Made by a program: the position numbers and the translations under genes. Shown here one piece after another: positions 1 through 8,344 of a stretch of 64,000 nucleotides of DNA; position 1 is the first letter of the stretch; every line of letters starts with the position of its first letter. The stretch covers positions 1 through 64,000 of the forward strand of contig NZ_SJER01000005.1 in the NCBI RefSeq assembly GCF_004785955.1, given 5' to 3'. Below the pieces are notes generated by a model. It did no database searches, was not told the DNA's origin, and worked only from the letters and a program-made list of their open reading frames with translations. The DNA is from Halostella litorea. Its GTDB lineage: Archaea; Halobacteriota; Halobacteria; Halobacteriales; Natronoarchaeaceae.

Positions 1-91
1 CGGAGCTATTCGCCACGAGTATGAACTCGTGCGACTAGCATGGCTAAATCGGACCCCGATAGCAATGGCCTCCGGCAGGATCAACCGGAAT
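1..91 (-). rRNA. rrs: 16S ribosomal RNA, 5' end (partial)
   Basis: Read on the minus strand, the first 91 nt are the conserved 5' end of an archaeal small-subunit rRNA: it begins ATTCCGGTTGATCCTGCC at 91 and runs off the window at 1. The following GGAGGCCATTGCTATC and the helix around TCATACTCGTGGCGAATAG match the haloarchaeal type. The rest of the gene, and presumably the rRNA operon, lies outside the window. The gene is transcribed away from the TFB-like gene at 768, so the leader between them holds divergent promoters. Confidence 0.97.
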
Positions 92-290
92 GTTCCCGGC
101 CACAAGGGCCGGGGGGCTTGGCGGGTACACTCAGAGAGTGTACACCATATTGCGTGGTCCGTGCTCGGTGCCCACCGAACCGCTGACCGGCCGGGTGGCA
201 CCGAACTACCAAGGCTAACATCAGATCCCATCGTGTACGGCGGACCGCAGGGGTGGAATCCTCATCTCCTTCCGGACTTCTTTGTAGGCC
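92..290 (-). other. 16S rRNA precursor leader with stem-loops
   Basis: The stretch between the 16S 5' end and the nearest promoter has no gene. It contains three clear inverted repeats: 95-101/107-113 (7 bp, 5-nt loop, ending only a few nt before mature 16S), 125-131/137-143 (7 bp) and 166-176/194-203 (10 bp with one bulged C). Such helices fit pre-rRNA leader folding and processing; which one forms the bulge-helix-bulge processing stem cannot be told because the 3' flank of 16S is not in the window. Open frames crossing it are overlapping shadows without codon bias. Confidence 0.7.
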
Positions 291-292
291 GG

Positions 293-312
293 GACGGGTA
301 CATAAACCCGTC
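293..312 (-). promoter_or_regulatory. rRNA promoter proximal to 16S (P1)
   Basis: On the minus strand this reads as the haloarchaeal rRNA promoter core, with GGGTTTATGTACCC as the BRE/TATA region. It lies about 210 nt ahead of mature 16S. The TATA element is flanked by perfect 7-bp arms (293-299 and 306-312). Near copies sit at 398-417 and 508-540. Confidence 0.85.
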
Positions 313-397
313 GAACCGGCCCGGCGAGCGTCGGCCGCTCGCTCGAAGTCCCGGGCGGCGATTGCCGCCCACCGCTTCGGATGTAAACGTAGGGCGC

Positions 398-417
398 GAC
401 GGGTACATAAACCCATC
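398..417 (-). promoter_or_regulatory. rRNA promoter (P2)
   Basis: Second copy of the rRNA core promoter, TGGGTTTATGTACCC on the minus strand, 105 bp from the first. The flanking dyad (398-404/411-417) has one mismatch. Tandem rRNA promoters are normal in haloarchaea. Confidence 0.83.
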
Positions 418-507
418 GGACCTACCTCGACGGGAACCGACCCGTCGAGACCCCGACACGGCGAAGTGATCCATGCCGTGTCGGGCTCCGGTTCGGACTG
501 TATCGTA

Positions 508-540
508 CCGGATGAAGAGTACATAAACCCTGTCATCCGG
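508..540 (-). promoter_or_regulatory. rRNA promoter (P3) inside a perfect 8-bp dyad
   Basis: Third copy, AGGGTTTATGTACTC on the minus strand, about 116 bp further upstream. It lies between perfect 8-bp arms, CCGGATGA at 508-515 and TCATCCGG at 533-540, a wider dyad than in the other copies. Confidence 0.8.
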
Positions 541-630
541 AACGCGTCCGAATCCGTCCGAAGCGTACGGGGAAGGTCGAGGTTCGTCTCGCCTTCCGCG
601 TGTGGTTCGTCGCACTCTATCCGAGGCCCG

Positions 631-650
631 TCTATCATAAAAGGCCGTCG
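631..650 (-). promoter_or_regulatory. Distal rRNA promoter candidate (P4)
   Basis: The minus strand reads GGCCTTTTATGATAGACG, a good TATA (TTTTATGA) at the same ~116 bp spacing as the others but with divergent flanks. This spacing suggests it is the fourth and most distal rRNA promoter. It could also be a chance AT-rich site. Confidence 0.55.
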
Positions 651-767
651 GATCGTCGGCTATCGCATGAACGACCGTCGGGGATCGCGGAAAGCTATCA
701 TTACCGACGAAAGAGATAGATGCCTGGGGGGCGAACCCCCGGTGAACACGTCGGTTCGTAGGTAATC

Positions 768-1376
768 ATGGATATCGACGCGCTGCGCGAACGAGGCGAC
801 GAGCGGATCCGTACCGTCGCTGACGCGCTCGACCTGCCCGAGACCGTCTGTGAAACGGCGTACGCCATTCTGCATCAGGTGTACACCGACGAGACACAGC
901 AGGGACGTTCCTGCGAGGTGATCGCGACCGCCGCCCTGTACCTCGCGTGCAAGCGAGAGAACGTCCCGGCACATCCCCGCGAAATAGCCGCCGAGGCGGA
1001 CGTCTCCGAAAAACTGCTGTTCCGACGCTCGAAGTGGATACAGTCCGAACTGGACGTTCGGATCCAGTCGTTCAACCCCACCGCGTACGTCGACGAGTAC
1101 TGCGACCGCCTCGGGCTGGCGGCGGAGACGCGCGAACTCGCCCGGAACATCGTCACCGTGACGACGGACCGGGGGCTCGCCTCGGGGAAGTCGCCCCGCG
1201 GGTTCGCTGCGGCCGCGGTGTACTACGCCGCGACGATCCGCCGCGAGGAGTGTACGCAGAGCGACGTCCACGAGATAGCGGACGTGAGCAAGATAACGAT
1301 CCGGAACCGGTATCAGGAACAGGCCGAGGCCGTCGGCGACCTGGTGACCGACACGGGCGAACTCGCCGTCAACTAG
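768..1376 (+). CDS. TFB/TFIIB-family protein lacking the zinc ribbon
   Basis: 202 residues made up almost entirely of two cyclin-like repeats (about 5-90 and 105-195); LYLACKRENVP in the first and SPRGFAAAAVYYA in the second are typical TFIIB core motifs. Full-length archaeal TFB is about 300 residues with an N-terminal zinc ribbon and B-finger; neither is present here and no cysteine pair lies upstream in frame. The ATG at 768 begins right at the first helix. In TFB family terms it could still bind TBP and the BRE but should not recruit RNA polymerase through the ribbon. It is divergent from the rRNA promoters, and its stop codon overlaps that of the convergent GTP cyclohydrolase III gene. 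Role in transcription is inferred only. Confidence 0.88.
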   Translation: MDIDALRERGDERIRTVADALDLPETVCETAYAILHQVYTDETQQGRSCEVIATAALYLACKRENVPAHPREIAAEADVSEKLLFRRSKWIQSELDVRIQSFNPTAYVDEYCDRLGLAAETRELARNIVTVTTDRGLASGKSPRGFAAAAVYYAATIRREECTQSDVHEIADVSKITIRNRYQEQAEAVGDLVTDTGELAVN

Positions 1377-2152
1377 TCACCGAGGACCGGTTCGCTCGCG
1401 CGCTCGACGCGGGTGCCGTCGTACCGGCACTTCTCCAGCGCGTGTTTGGCCGCCATGCCTGCCTCATGTGCGTTGTCGGCCCGGCCGACGCCGACCTGCA
1501 GGTCGACGTCGACGGCCTCCGAGACGTGCTCGATGGCCGCCTCGTACTCGCCGGTCGAGAGGTTCGGGCAGGCGGCGATGACGTTGTCCCCGCCGACGAA
1601 AAACGCCAGGGAGTCGTGTTCCTCGCGCATGTGTCGCATGAGCGCCGCGTACCCCTGCTCGATGGTGATGAAGGAGTCGAACGCGTTGAGTTGGTCGGTG
1701 TACTTCCCGGTCGCGTCGATCACGTCGAAGTGAGCGATCTGCACGTCGTCGTCGCGGCGGTCGGTCTCCGGAACCGGTGTGCCCCGAAGGATCTCGCGGC
1801 GGCCCTTGTCCTGGGCGCTCCCGGCGTCCTGAAGCTGTTCCGTCGCGGTTTCGAGCGCGTCGATGGGGGCCGGCGCGGCGGCGATGCTGAGGCTGACCGA
1901 GACGGGATAGCGGTTGCCGATGGACTCCTGTACGCGTGCGTGCGCGTCGACGTCCAGGCCGTTGGTCACGGCGATCATGTTGTCGAACCGGGTGAAGAAG
2001 ACGTAGCCGTCCCGGTTGCCGATGAGCTGTGAGAGGTCCGCGTAGAGGCGTGACTGGAGGGTCTGGAGGTCGACCTCGCGGCGCGGCTCCGGCGTCACCG
2101 TCCACGGTCCGTAGTTGTCGATCTGAATGAGCGTAACCTGTGTGTTGGCCAC
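1373..2152 (-). CDS. gch3: GTP cyclohydrolase III
   Basis: 259 residues. The N-terminal IQIDNYGPWTVTPEPRRE, the TRFDNMIAVTNG segment and the FFVGGDN segment are diagnostic for archaeal GTP cyclohydrolase III, the Mg-dependent enzyme that converts GTP to a formamidopyrimidine product at the start of archaeal riboflavin/F420 biosynthesis. The two GGDEF-like halves (FTRFDN near the N-terminus, FVGGDN near the C-terminus) are both intact. The start is the GTG at 2152, which places the family N-terminus correctly; the open frame continues upstream to 2365 without similarity. Its stop overlaps the TFB-like stop (1373-1376). Confidence 0.93.
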   Translation of the reverse strand: MANTQVTLIQIDNYGPWTVTPEPRREVDLQTLQSRLYADLSQLIGNRDGYVFFTRFDNMIAVTNGLDVDAHARVQESIGNRYPVSVSLSIAAAPAPIDALETATEQLQDAGSAQDKGRREILRGTPVPETDRRDDDVQIAHFDVIDATGKYTDQLNAFDSFITIEQGYAALMRHMREEHDSLAFFVGGDNVIAACPNLSTGEYEAAIEHVSEAVDVDLQVGVGRADNAHEAGMAAKHALEKCRYDGTRVERASEPVLGD

Positions 2153-2272
2153 GGTTGTCCCCCCTACGGGGTACTCACTTATTGCACTATTGAATGACAA
2201 CAGCCCGCCGGACGGGCGTGAATCGCCGCGCCGACGCCCGATTTTAACCGGGCAGGGGTCGTAGGTCACGGC

Positions 2273-2665
2273 GTGACCGACGCCGTTCCACCGGAGGCCG
2301 CGGACCTGCTCCGGAGCGAACCGCTGATGGCCCACCTGGCGACGAGCGTGGACGACCGACCGCACGTCGCGCCGGTCTGGTACGTGTACGACGACGACGT
2401 CGTCTCCCTCGTCACGTCGGGCCGGAAGCTGGCGAACGTCCGCGAGAACCCGCGGGTCGCGCTCTCCGTCCAGAAGGACAAGGGCGGCGACGCGCAGTGG
2501 GCCGTGTCACTGCTCGGCACCGCGACGGTCGTGGAGGACGACGCCGCCTTCCACGAGGCCAACCGCCGGATCAACGCGAAGTACGGGGCCGACGAGGACG
2601 CGTACGGCGGGAACACGCTAGTCAGGGTCGACGTGGGGTCCGCAACGTACCGCACCTACGACTGA
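2273..2665 (+). CDS. Pyridoxamine 5'-phosphate oxidase-family (split-barrel) protein
   Basis: 130 residues with a split-barrel flavin-binding pattern: MAHLATSVDDRPHVAPVWYVYDD at residues ~19-41 and VTSGRKLANVRENPRVALSV follow the usual PNPOx strand order. Haloarchaea carry many such small proteins, used as FMN or F420 oxidoreductases or heme-binding proteins; the substrate cannot be told. The start is GTG at 2273, with a TATA-like ATTTTAAC at 2241-2248, a leaderless spacing. It is divergent from gch3 with 120 bp between. Confidence 0.85.
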   Translation: MTDAVPPEAADLLRSEPLMAHLATSVDDRPHVAPVWYVYDDDVVSLVTSGRKLANVRENPRVALSVQKDKGGDAQWAVSLLGTATVVEDDAAFHEANRRINAKYGADEDAYGGNTLVRVDVGSATYRTYD

Positions 2666-2783
2666 GCGCCGATCGCCGATTTACGTTTCGAGGCCCGTCG
2701 GCGATCCGACGCGACGGCCCGTGCCGGCGGCGCGCCGGCGACCGAGAGGCAAGTTTTTCCGCCCGTGTCGCCCACCGACGGGC

Positions 2784-5633
2784 ATGAACGCGACCAGGGG
2801 GACGGACGACCCGACGTTCCGGGTGCTGTTCGTCGGACCGCCGGAGTGGCGGGCCCGCGCGGAGCACGCGCTCGACGGCGTCGACGGTGCCCGCGGCGAA
2901 TCGGTCCGAACCGCACAGGCGGCGGCGCGGTCGCTGTCGGCCGGCGACCAGTACGACTGCGTCGTGAGCGCCGCGGAACTCGCCGACGCCACGGGGCGGG
3001 AGTTCGCGGAGCGGGCGGCCGTTCGGGACGCGGACCTCCCGGTCGTCCTCGTGCCGGGGGAGGCCAGCACGTCGGAAGCGGACGGAACCGACGCCGCGGC
3101 GACGCTCTCGTGGGTAGTCCCGCTCGACGGGAGCCGTCCGGGACCGACCGGCATCGAAGGGCTCGCGAACGTGCTCGCGCGGGAGCGCGAATTCAGCCGC
3201 CGACGGCGGGCCGCCCCGTTCGATGCGGCGTTCGAGGACCCAGACCGGTTCGTCGCGGTGCTTGACGGCGACGGGACGGTCCGAACGCTCAACGACGCCG
3301 CGGAGGCGTATCTCGACGCGTCGGCCGACGCGGTCGCGGGGAAGCGGTTCTGGGCGCTCCCCTGGCGCGACGGGCAGCCGGCGCGCCGGGCCATCCAGCG
3401 TGCGGTCAAGCGTGCCGGGGACGGGGAGTACACGACGTTCGAGGGCACGCTCGCGGCGGGGGACGCGGACGACGGTTCGACCCTCGAGTTCCGCGTCCAG
3501 CCGGCCGGCGACGACCCCGACGCCGTTCTCGTCCAGGGCGAGAACCGCGCCGAGCGGGACCAGCTTGAGGCGGAGCTGCGGTCCTCCGAGGAACTCCACC
3601 GCGTGACGCTGAACAACATGACCGAGACGGTGCTGGTCACGAACGACGACGGGGAGTTCACCTACGTCTGTCCGAACGTCCACTTCATCTTCGGCTACAC
3701 CGCCGAGGAGATCCACGAGTTCGGGACGATAGACGAACTGCTGGGGAACGACCCGGCCGACCCCGACCGGCTCGCCGACGAGGGCGTCGTCAGGAACGTC
3801 GAGCACACGGCGACGGACAAGGACGGCGAGGAACACACCTTGCTGGTGAACGTGCGGAACGTGTCGATCCAGGACGGAACGCGGCTGTACAGTTGCCGGG
3901 ACGTCACGAAGCGGAAACAGCGGGAGCGGGCGCTCACGCAGGTCCAGCGGACGAGCCGGGAGCTCCTGTACGCGGAGACGAAGGCCGCGGTCGCAAACAG
4001 GGTCGTCTCGGACGCGACGACGGCGCTGACTGGCGGCGGGGCGGTGCTGTACGGCTTCGACGGCGACGAGAACGTCCTCTACCCGATGGCCGCGTCGGAC
4101 CGGGTCCGGGCGGCGCTGGGGCCGTTGCCGGACGCGAGCCTCGGTGGGCGGTCGCCCGTCGGGGCCGCGTTCGTCGAGGAGCGGACGACCGACCTGGACG
4201 AGTCGGGCGACCGACCAGGCGGCCCGCTGGCGAGCCTCGCGGACCTGACCGCGATACCGCTTGGCGACCACGGCGTACTGGCGGTCGGGGCGGTCGACGG
4301 CGCCCTGAGCGCGGTGGACCGGGAGGTCGGCGAACTGCTCGCCGCGACGGCGGAGGCGGCGTTCGACCGGCTGGAGCGCGAGCGCGAGCTACGGGAGCGG
4401 GACGCGACGCTGCAGGAGCGAAACCGCCGGCTCTCGGAGCTGAACCGGGTCAACGAGATGATCCGGGAGATCGACCAGGCGCTGGTCAACGCCGAGACGC
4501 GCGAGGGGATCGTCGAGGCGGTCTGCGAGCGGCTGTCGGCCGAGGACCGCTTCGCGTTCGCCTGGGTCGGCGAGCCCGCGGCGCACGGCCAGCGCCTGCG
4601 GCCGCTGGAGTGGGCCGGCGACAACAGGGAGTACCTGGACGCCGTCTCGCTGTCGACGGCCGAGGCGGGGACGCTCCCGGAGCCGGCGGTCCGGACCTGC
4701 CGGGAGCGGACCATGACGGTCGTGCCGAACGTCGCGGACCGCCTCCGCGAGGCCGGCTGGTGCAAGGAGGCCGTCTCGCGGAACTTCGACTCGGCCCTCT
4801 CGATCCCGCTGACATACGACGGCGTCCTCCTCGGAACGCTGGCCGTGTACGACGACGAGCCGGACGCCTTCAGCGAGACGGTGCAGGCGGTGTTCAGCGA
4901 ACTCGGCGACACGATCGGGGCGGCGATAAACGGCATCCAGCGCAAGGAGGCGCTGCAAAGCGACACCGTGTTCAGGCTGTCGTACCGGATCGAGGACCGC
5001 TCGGCGCTCCTCCACCGGGTCGCGGCGGCCGCCGACTGCACGCTCGAACTGAGAACCGAGGTGGCCCGGTCGGACGGCGCGACGCGTCTCTTCCTCGCCG
5101 TCACGGACGCCGACGCCGAGGCGGTCGTCGAGGCGGCGGCCGCGCTCGTGGACGTGACCGACGCGACGGCCGTCCGTTCGACGGACGACGGCGGCCTCGT
5201 CAGCCTGACGGTCCGGGACGGGGCCCTGAGCGCCGCCCTGGCGGGCCACGGGGCGACGCGGCGAACGCTCGAAGCGACGTCGCGGGGGATCGACCTGGTG
5301 GTCGACGTCCCCGATGCCGCGACGGTGCGGGCGGTCGACGACCTGCTCTCCGGGACGTTCGCCGACGTGGAACTCGTCGCCCAGCGGAACCGGACGCGAC
5401 CGTCGGCCCCGGAGGAGCCGGGGGCCGACCTGCTGACCGACCGGCAGGCGGAGGTCGCGCAGGTCGCTTACCACAGCGGCTTCTTTGAGGCGGACCGCGA
5501 CGTGACCGGCCGCGACGTCGCGGCGACGCTCGACATCTCGCATACGGCGTTCTACGACCACGTCAAGCGGGCGGAGCGAAAGCTGTTCGCGGCGCTGTTC
5601 GAAGGCGGCGACAGCTCCGAGTGGGTTGAATAG
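2784..5633 (+). CDS. Large bacterio-opsin activator (Bat)-like multidomain regulator
   Basis: 949 residues. Order seen: receiver-like N-terminus (VLFVGPPEW, about 1-110, without a clear phospho-Asp triad), PAS-like segment (~150-240), PAS domain (~275-385, ending in the usual DVTKRKQRERAL), GAF (~395-550), coiled-coil linker, GAF (~575-730), and a Bat-type region ending in an HTH_10 motif (TDRQAEVAQVAY... VAATLDISHTAFYDHVKRAERKL). This is the architecture of Halobacterium Bat, a light/redox-responsive transcription factor; the real ligand here is unknown. The start is the ATG at 2784 after a GTTTTTCC element; the upstream in-frame codons are unlike protein. It probably acts in the cytoplasm on promoters not identifiable here. 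Confidence 0.88.
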   Translation: MNATRGTDDPTFRVLFVGPPEWRARAEHALDGVDGARGESVRTAQAAARSLSAGDQYDCVVSAAELADATGREFAERAAVRDADLPVVLVPGEASTSEADGTDAAATLSWVVPLDGSRPGPTGIEGLANVLAREREFSRRRRAAPFDAAFEDPDRFVAVLDGDGTVRTLNDAAEAYLDASADAVAGKRFWALPWRDGQPARRAIQRAVKRAGDGEYTTFEGTLAAGDADDGSTLEFRVQPAGDDPDAVLVQGENRAERDQLEAELRSSEELHRVTLNNMTETVLVTNDDGEFTYVCPNVHFIFGYTAEEIHEFGTIDELLGNDPADPDRLADEGVVRNVEHTATDKDGEEHTLLVNVRNVSIQDGTRLYSCRDVTKRKQRERALTQVQRTSRELLYAETKAAVANRVVSDATTALTGGGAVLYGFDGDENVLYPMAASDRVRAALGPLPDASLGGRSPVGAAFVEERTTDLDESGDRPGGPLASLADLTAIPLGDHGVLAVGAVDGALSAVDREVGELLAATAEAAFDRLERERELRERDATLQERNRRLSELNRVNEMIREIDQALVNAETREGIVEAVCERLSAEDRFAFAWVGEPAAHGQRLRPLEWAGDNREYLDAVSLSTAEAGTLPEPAVRTCRERTMTVVPNVADRLREAGWCKEAVSRNFDSALSIPLTYDGVLLGTLAVYDDEPDAFSETVQAVFSELGDTIGAAINGIQRKEALQSDTVFRLSYRIEDRSALLHRVAAAADCTLELRTEVARSDGATRLFLAVTDADAEAVVEAAAALVDVTDATAVRSTDDGGLVSLTVRDGALSAALAGHGATRRTLEATSRGIDLVVDVPDAATVRAVDDLLSGTFADVELVAQRNRTRPSAPEEPGADLLTDRQAEVAQVAYHSGFFEADRDVTGRDVAATLDISHTAFYDHVKRAERKLFAALFEGGDSSEWVE

Positions 5634-5668
5634 TAACCCACCGAAGTGATGCAGTAGTTTACTATTCA
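5627..5668. repeat. 10-bp perfect inverted repeat at the 3' end of the Bat-like gene
   Basis: TGAATAGTAA at 5627-5636 is exactly mirrored by TTACTATTCA at 5659-5668, with a 22-nt spacer. The left arm contains the stop codon of the Bat-like gene (5631-5633). It may be a terminator stem or an operator for the small zinc protein 47 bp further on. Confidence 0.7.
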
Positions 5669-5714
5669 GCTTCACTCCCTATGCCGCGGCGGATACAAGC
5701 AATACTCGCAACTC

Positions 5715-5855
5715 ATGGACCGCGACGTACGCCAGGGCGCGAAGTCGGAGTACGAGTGTCTCGGGTGCGGCCACCGCGTCTCGACGGGTGGTCACCCGGT
5801 CGAGTGCCCCGAATGCGGAGCAACTATGCGTAACCGGGGTACACCCTTCGAGTAG
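5715..5855 (+). CDS. Rubrerythrin-like small zinc-ribbon protein (46 aa)
   Basis: A 46-residue frame from ATG 5715 to TAG 5853-5855: it contains [10 protein letters not shown] at ~13-22 and [10 protein letters not shown] at ~28-37, a CxxC/CxxC rubredoxin-like knuckle common in haloarchaea and annotated as rubrerythrin-like domain proteins. There is no di-iron domain, so only the metal-binding tail of rubrerythrin is represented. Glutamate dehydrogenase starts 14 bp downstream on the same strand, so the two may be cotranscribed. A metal-binding role is supported by sequence; its partner is unknown. Confidence 0.82.
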   Translation: MDRDVRQGAKSEYECLGCGHRVSTGGHPVECPECGATMRNRGTPFE

Positions 5856-5869
5856 CGACCAAGCAACCG

Positions 5870-7156
5870 ATGACATCGCAACAAGCCACCGAACCCGAAC
5901 CCGACGAAACGGACCACGAGTCCGCCCTCGAAACCGCCCGCCGACAGCTTCGCGAGGCCGCGACCCACGTCGACGTCGACCCCGGCGTCATCGAACGGCT
6001 GCGACACCCGACCCGCGTCGTCGAGGTGTCCGTGCCGCTCGAGCGCGACGACGGGAACGTCGAAGTGTTCACCGGCTACCGCGCCCAGCACGACGACGTG
6101 CGCGGGCCGTACAAGGGGGGACTGCGATACCACCCCGACGTGACCGCCCAGGAGTGCGTCGGCCTGTCGATGTGGATGACCTGGAAATGTGCCGTCATGG
6201 ACCTCCCCTTCGGCGGCGGGAAAGGCGGCATCGTCGTCAACCCGAAGGACCTCAGCACGGGCGAGAAGGAGCGCCTGACCCGGCGCTTCGCCGAGGAGAT
6301 CCGCGACGAGGTCGGCCCGAAACGCGACATCCCCGCGCCGGACATGGGCACGGACGCGAAGACGATGGCGTGGTTCATGGACGCCTACAGCATGCAGCAG
6401 GGCGAGACGACGCCGGGCGTCGTCACCGGCAAGCCGCCGGTCGTCGGCGGCAGCTACGGCCGCGAGGAGGCACCCGGCCGCAGCGTCGCCATCGTCGCCC
6501 GCGAGGCCATCGACTACTACGACAAGGATATCGGCGAGACGACCGTCGCCGTCCAGGGGTACGGCAGCGTCGGCGCGAACGCCGCCCGCCTGCTCCAGGA
6601 CTGGGGCGCGAAGGTCGTCGCCGTCAGCGACGTCAACGGCGGCGTCTACGACACCGACGGCCTCGACACGCACGCGATCCCGTCCCACGACGAGCAGCCG
6701 GAGGGCGTCATGGGGCAGGACGCCCCGAACACGGTCACGAACGAGGAGCTGCTGGAGCTCGACGTGGACGTGCTGATCCCCGCCGCCATCGGCAACGTGA
6801 TCACCATGGACAACGCCGGCCGGATCGACGCCGACATTGTCGTCGAGGGGGCCAACGGGCCGACGACTTCCGGCGCGGACCGGATCCTCGACGAGCGCGA
6901 CGTCCCGGTGATCCCCGACATCTTGGCGAACGCCGGCGGCGTCACCGTCTCCTACTTCGAGTGGCTGCAGGACATCAACCGCCGGAAGTGGTCCGAGGAA
7001 CGCGTCAACAGCGAGCTCGAATCCGAGATGCTGTCGGCCTGGGAGGACGTGCGGGCGGAAGTCGAGGCGGGCGACGTGAGCTGGCGCGACGCCGCCTACG
7101 TCGTCGCGCTCAACCGGATCGGCAAGGCGAAGGAAGCGCGCGGGCTCTGGCCCTGA
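5870..7156 (+). CDS. gdhA: Glu/Leu/Phe/Val dehydrogenase (glutamate dehydrogenase)
   Basis: 428 residues, the full length for a hexameric glutamate dehydrogenase. Visible are [14 protein letters not shown] (K82), [17 protein letters not shown] (K106, catalytic K118), PAPDMGT (D158) and the Rossmann motif [12 protein letters not shown] near 230. The enzyme interconverts glutamate and 2-oxoglutarate plus ammonia with NAD(P), linking nitrogen and carbon metabolism in the cytoplasm. Haloarchaea have several paralogues with different cofactor use; the sequence alone does not settle which this is. ATG at 5870 gives an acidic leader of about 20 residues before the dimerisation domain. Confidence 0.94.
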   Translation: MTSQQATEPEPDETDHESALETARRQLREAATHVDVDPGVIERLRHPTRVVEVSVPLERDDGNVEVFTGYRAQHDDVRGPYKGGLRYHPDVTAQECVGLSMWMTWKCAVMDLPFGGGKGGIVVNPKDLSTGEKERLTRRFAEEIRDEVGPKRDIPAPDMGTDAKTMAWFMDAYSMQQGETTPGVVTGKPPVVGGSYGREEAPGRSVAIVAREAIDYYDKDIGETTVAVQGYGSVGANAARLLQDWGAKVVAVSDVNGGVYDTDGLDTHAIPSHDEQPEGVMGQDAPNTVTNEELLELDVDVLIPAAIGNVITMDNAGRIDADIVVEGANGPTTSGADRILDERDVPVIPDILANAGGVTVSYFEWLQDINRRKWSEERVNSELESEMLSAWEDVRAEVEAGDVSWRDAAYVVALNRIGKAKEARGLWP

Positions 7157-7238
7157 CTGCAGGCAGTTCGTCGTTGCCCGCGTCCGGGTCCCTGAACTGG
7201 TAACCGTTCAACGATTAGAACGAGAGGGGACAAGTGAA

Positions 7239-7784
7239 TTAGCTTTCAATGACTGCCATGATCTCGACGCGGGCAACGTCATCGTCTAGATTCGACGGCG
7301 GCTGAGCCTCTCCAGCCTCTGTATTATCGATGCAAAGGACGTAGTCGTCGGCCGGGATATCGGTACTGATCCTGTCGCCGATCGAATCTAAACTACTCCC
7401 TGAACTCGCGTACCGGAATCGGTTACCGTCCTGGTAACTGTTGAACTCCTCTTGGTCAGTGAGGATAACGTCGACGTTCGGCCCATTTCGGACGGTGAAC
7501 TCGTAACTGAGCGTTGCCTCCTGGTTGAGAGTGAATGTCCAGTACCGGTATTCATCCTCGGACACGTCGACCGTATCATCGACGAGTGTATTCGTCTGAA
7601 CGCTTTCGGTTGTATCCGGGTTGTTTGATCCGCCACCGCTCTCCCCGCCGCCATTGAAGTTGTTGCCCTGGTCTCCGCCTCCGTTCTGGGTAGTGTCAGC
7701 GTCCTCGTCATCGGATATGCATCCGGCAAGCAGGGCGGCACTTGAACTTGCGAGAAAGGTGCGCCGTTGGATGGATTTTCGCAT
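7239..7784 (-). CDS. Tat-exported lipoprotein, hypothetical
   Basis: 181 residues from ATG 7784. The N-terminus has a twin-arginine motif (QRRTFLAS) followed by a hydrophobic stretch and a lipobox LLAGC, so export by Tat and lipid anchoring at the cysteine are expected. A Gly/Asn/Asp-rich linker (~25-60) precedes a beta-rich domain (YRYWTFTLNQEATLSYEF..., ending DDYVLCIDNTEAG), which resembles small pre-peptidase/beta-sandwich surface domains. GC is visibly lower than in the neighbours, hinting at a faster-evolving or acquired gene. A GTG at 7799 is possible, but a TTTTATTTC box at about 7813 favours 7784. No function assigned. Confidence 0.82.
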   Translation of the reverse strand: MRKSIQRRTFLASSSAALLAGCISDDEDADTTQNGGGDQGNNFNGGGESGGGSNNPDTTESVQTNTLVDDTVDVSEDEYRYWTFTLNQEATLSYEFTVRNGPNVDVILTDQEEFNSYQDGNRFRYASSGSSLDSIGDRISTDIPADDYVLCIDNTEAGEAQPPSNLDDDVARVEIMAVIES

Positions 7785-8124
7785 ACGTTCTGACACCACA
7801 GCGAAAGGAAATAAAACCTCGTTGTCTGCGTGCTTGATTGGTTCATTGAATCTCTAGAGGCGTATCGTACAGGACAGTTAGAGAAGAGATGACAGATTCA
7901 GATATCATTCCTCTCTCAAACTCCGACGTGGGGACCTGTCGTTCGGATAAACCCGTGAGGTGGGGCGTGTTCGGGGTCCCGCGACCGGTGCGACGGGTCC
8001 GAACGTCTACTGTGCCGTCGCTGCGGGCGATACTCCATCAGCGCTGGCAACGGCCGCCGAGAGCGTAGTGGTGTCCGGCGAGTAACTGCCGGATCCGGTT
8101 TCGCGGCGAAACACCTACCCATCT
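7785..8124. other. Gene-free, relatively AT-rich intergenic region
   Basis: About 340 bp between the lipoprotein and the VapB promoter. The first 120 bp are AT-rich and hold the lipoprotein promoter. The remainder shows no start with a credible codon pattern; a 72-residue minus-strand frame (7916-8134) is Arg/Pro-rich and looks spurious. Confidence 0.6.
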
Positions 8125-8141
8125 GTATACACAACGTATAC
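8125..8141. promoter_or_regulatory. Paired GTATAC sites over the vapBC start (putative operator)
   Basis: Two copies of the palindrome GTATAC lie at 8125-8130 and 8136-8141, 11 bp apart (one helical turn), just ahead of the vapB ATG at 8144. VapB proteins normally repress their own operon by binding inverted repeats here, so autoregulation is a reasonable inference. Confidence 0.55.
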
Positions 8142-8143
8142 TC

Positions 8144-8344
8144 ATGAGTTCAACGATCCGCGTGTCCGACGACACGAAAGACAAGCTCCGGCACCTGAAA
8201 CGCGAGGACGAAACCTGGGACGAACTCCTCGACCGGCTCGCCAACGAAAGCCGGTCGATGAATCCGGGGGCATGGGAGGGGACCGGGAAAGCCGAGAAGG
8301 CCCGCGAGGCCATCAAGCGGTCACGGGAATCGTTCGGTCGATGA
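8144..8344 (+). CDS. vapB: VapB-type antitoxin
   Basis: 66 residues: STIRVSDDTKDKLRHLKRED is a ribbon-helix-helix-like start, then WDELLDRLANES and a charged tail for toxin binding. This matches short haloarchaeal antitoxins found ahead of PIN toxins. It overlaps the toxin gene by ATGA (8341-8344), so translation is coupled. It should bind and neutralise the downstream RNase and repress the operon at the GTATAC pair. Confidence 0.85.
   Translation: MSSTIRVSDDTKDKLRHLKREDETWDELLDRLANESRSMNPGAWEGTGKAEKAREAIKRSRESFGR

Noticed and set aside
291-540. Recurrent TACATAAACCC considered as a CRISPR or integration repeat
   Set aside because: Matches the known haloarchaeal rRNA promoter core; spacing and location explain it.
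2622-4271. 549-codon open frame antisense to the Bat-like regulator
   Set aside because: Arg/Pro-rich shadow of a GC-rich gene; the plus-strand product has clear PAS/GAF/HTH domains.
7916-8134. 72-residue minus-strand frame before vapB
   Set aside because: Arg/Pro/His-rich, no promoter, no homology pattern.
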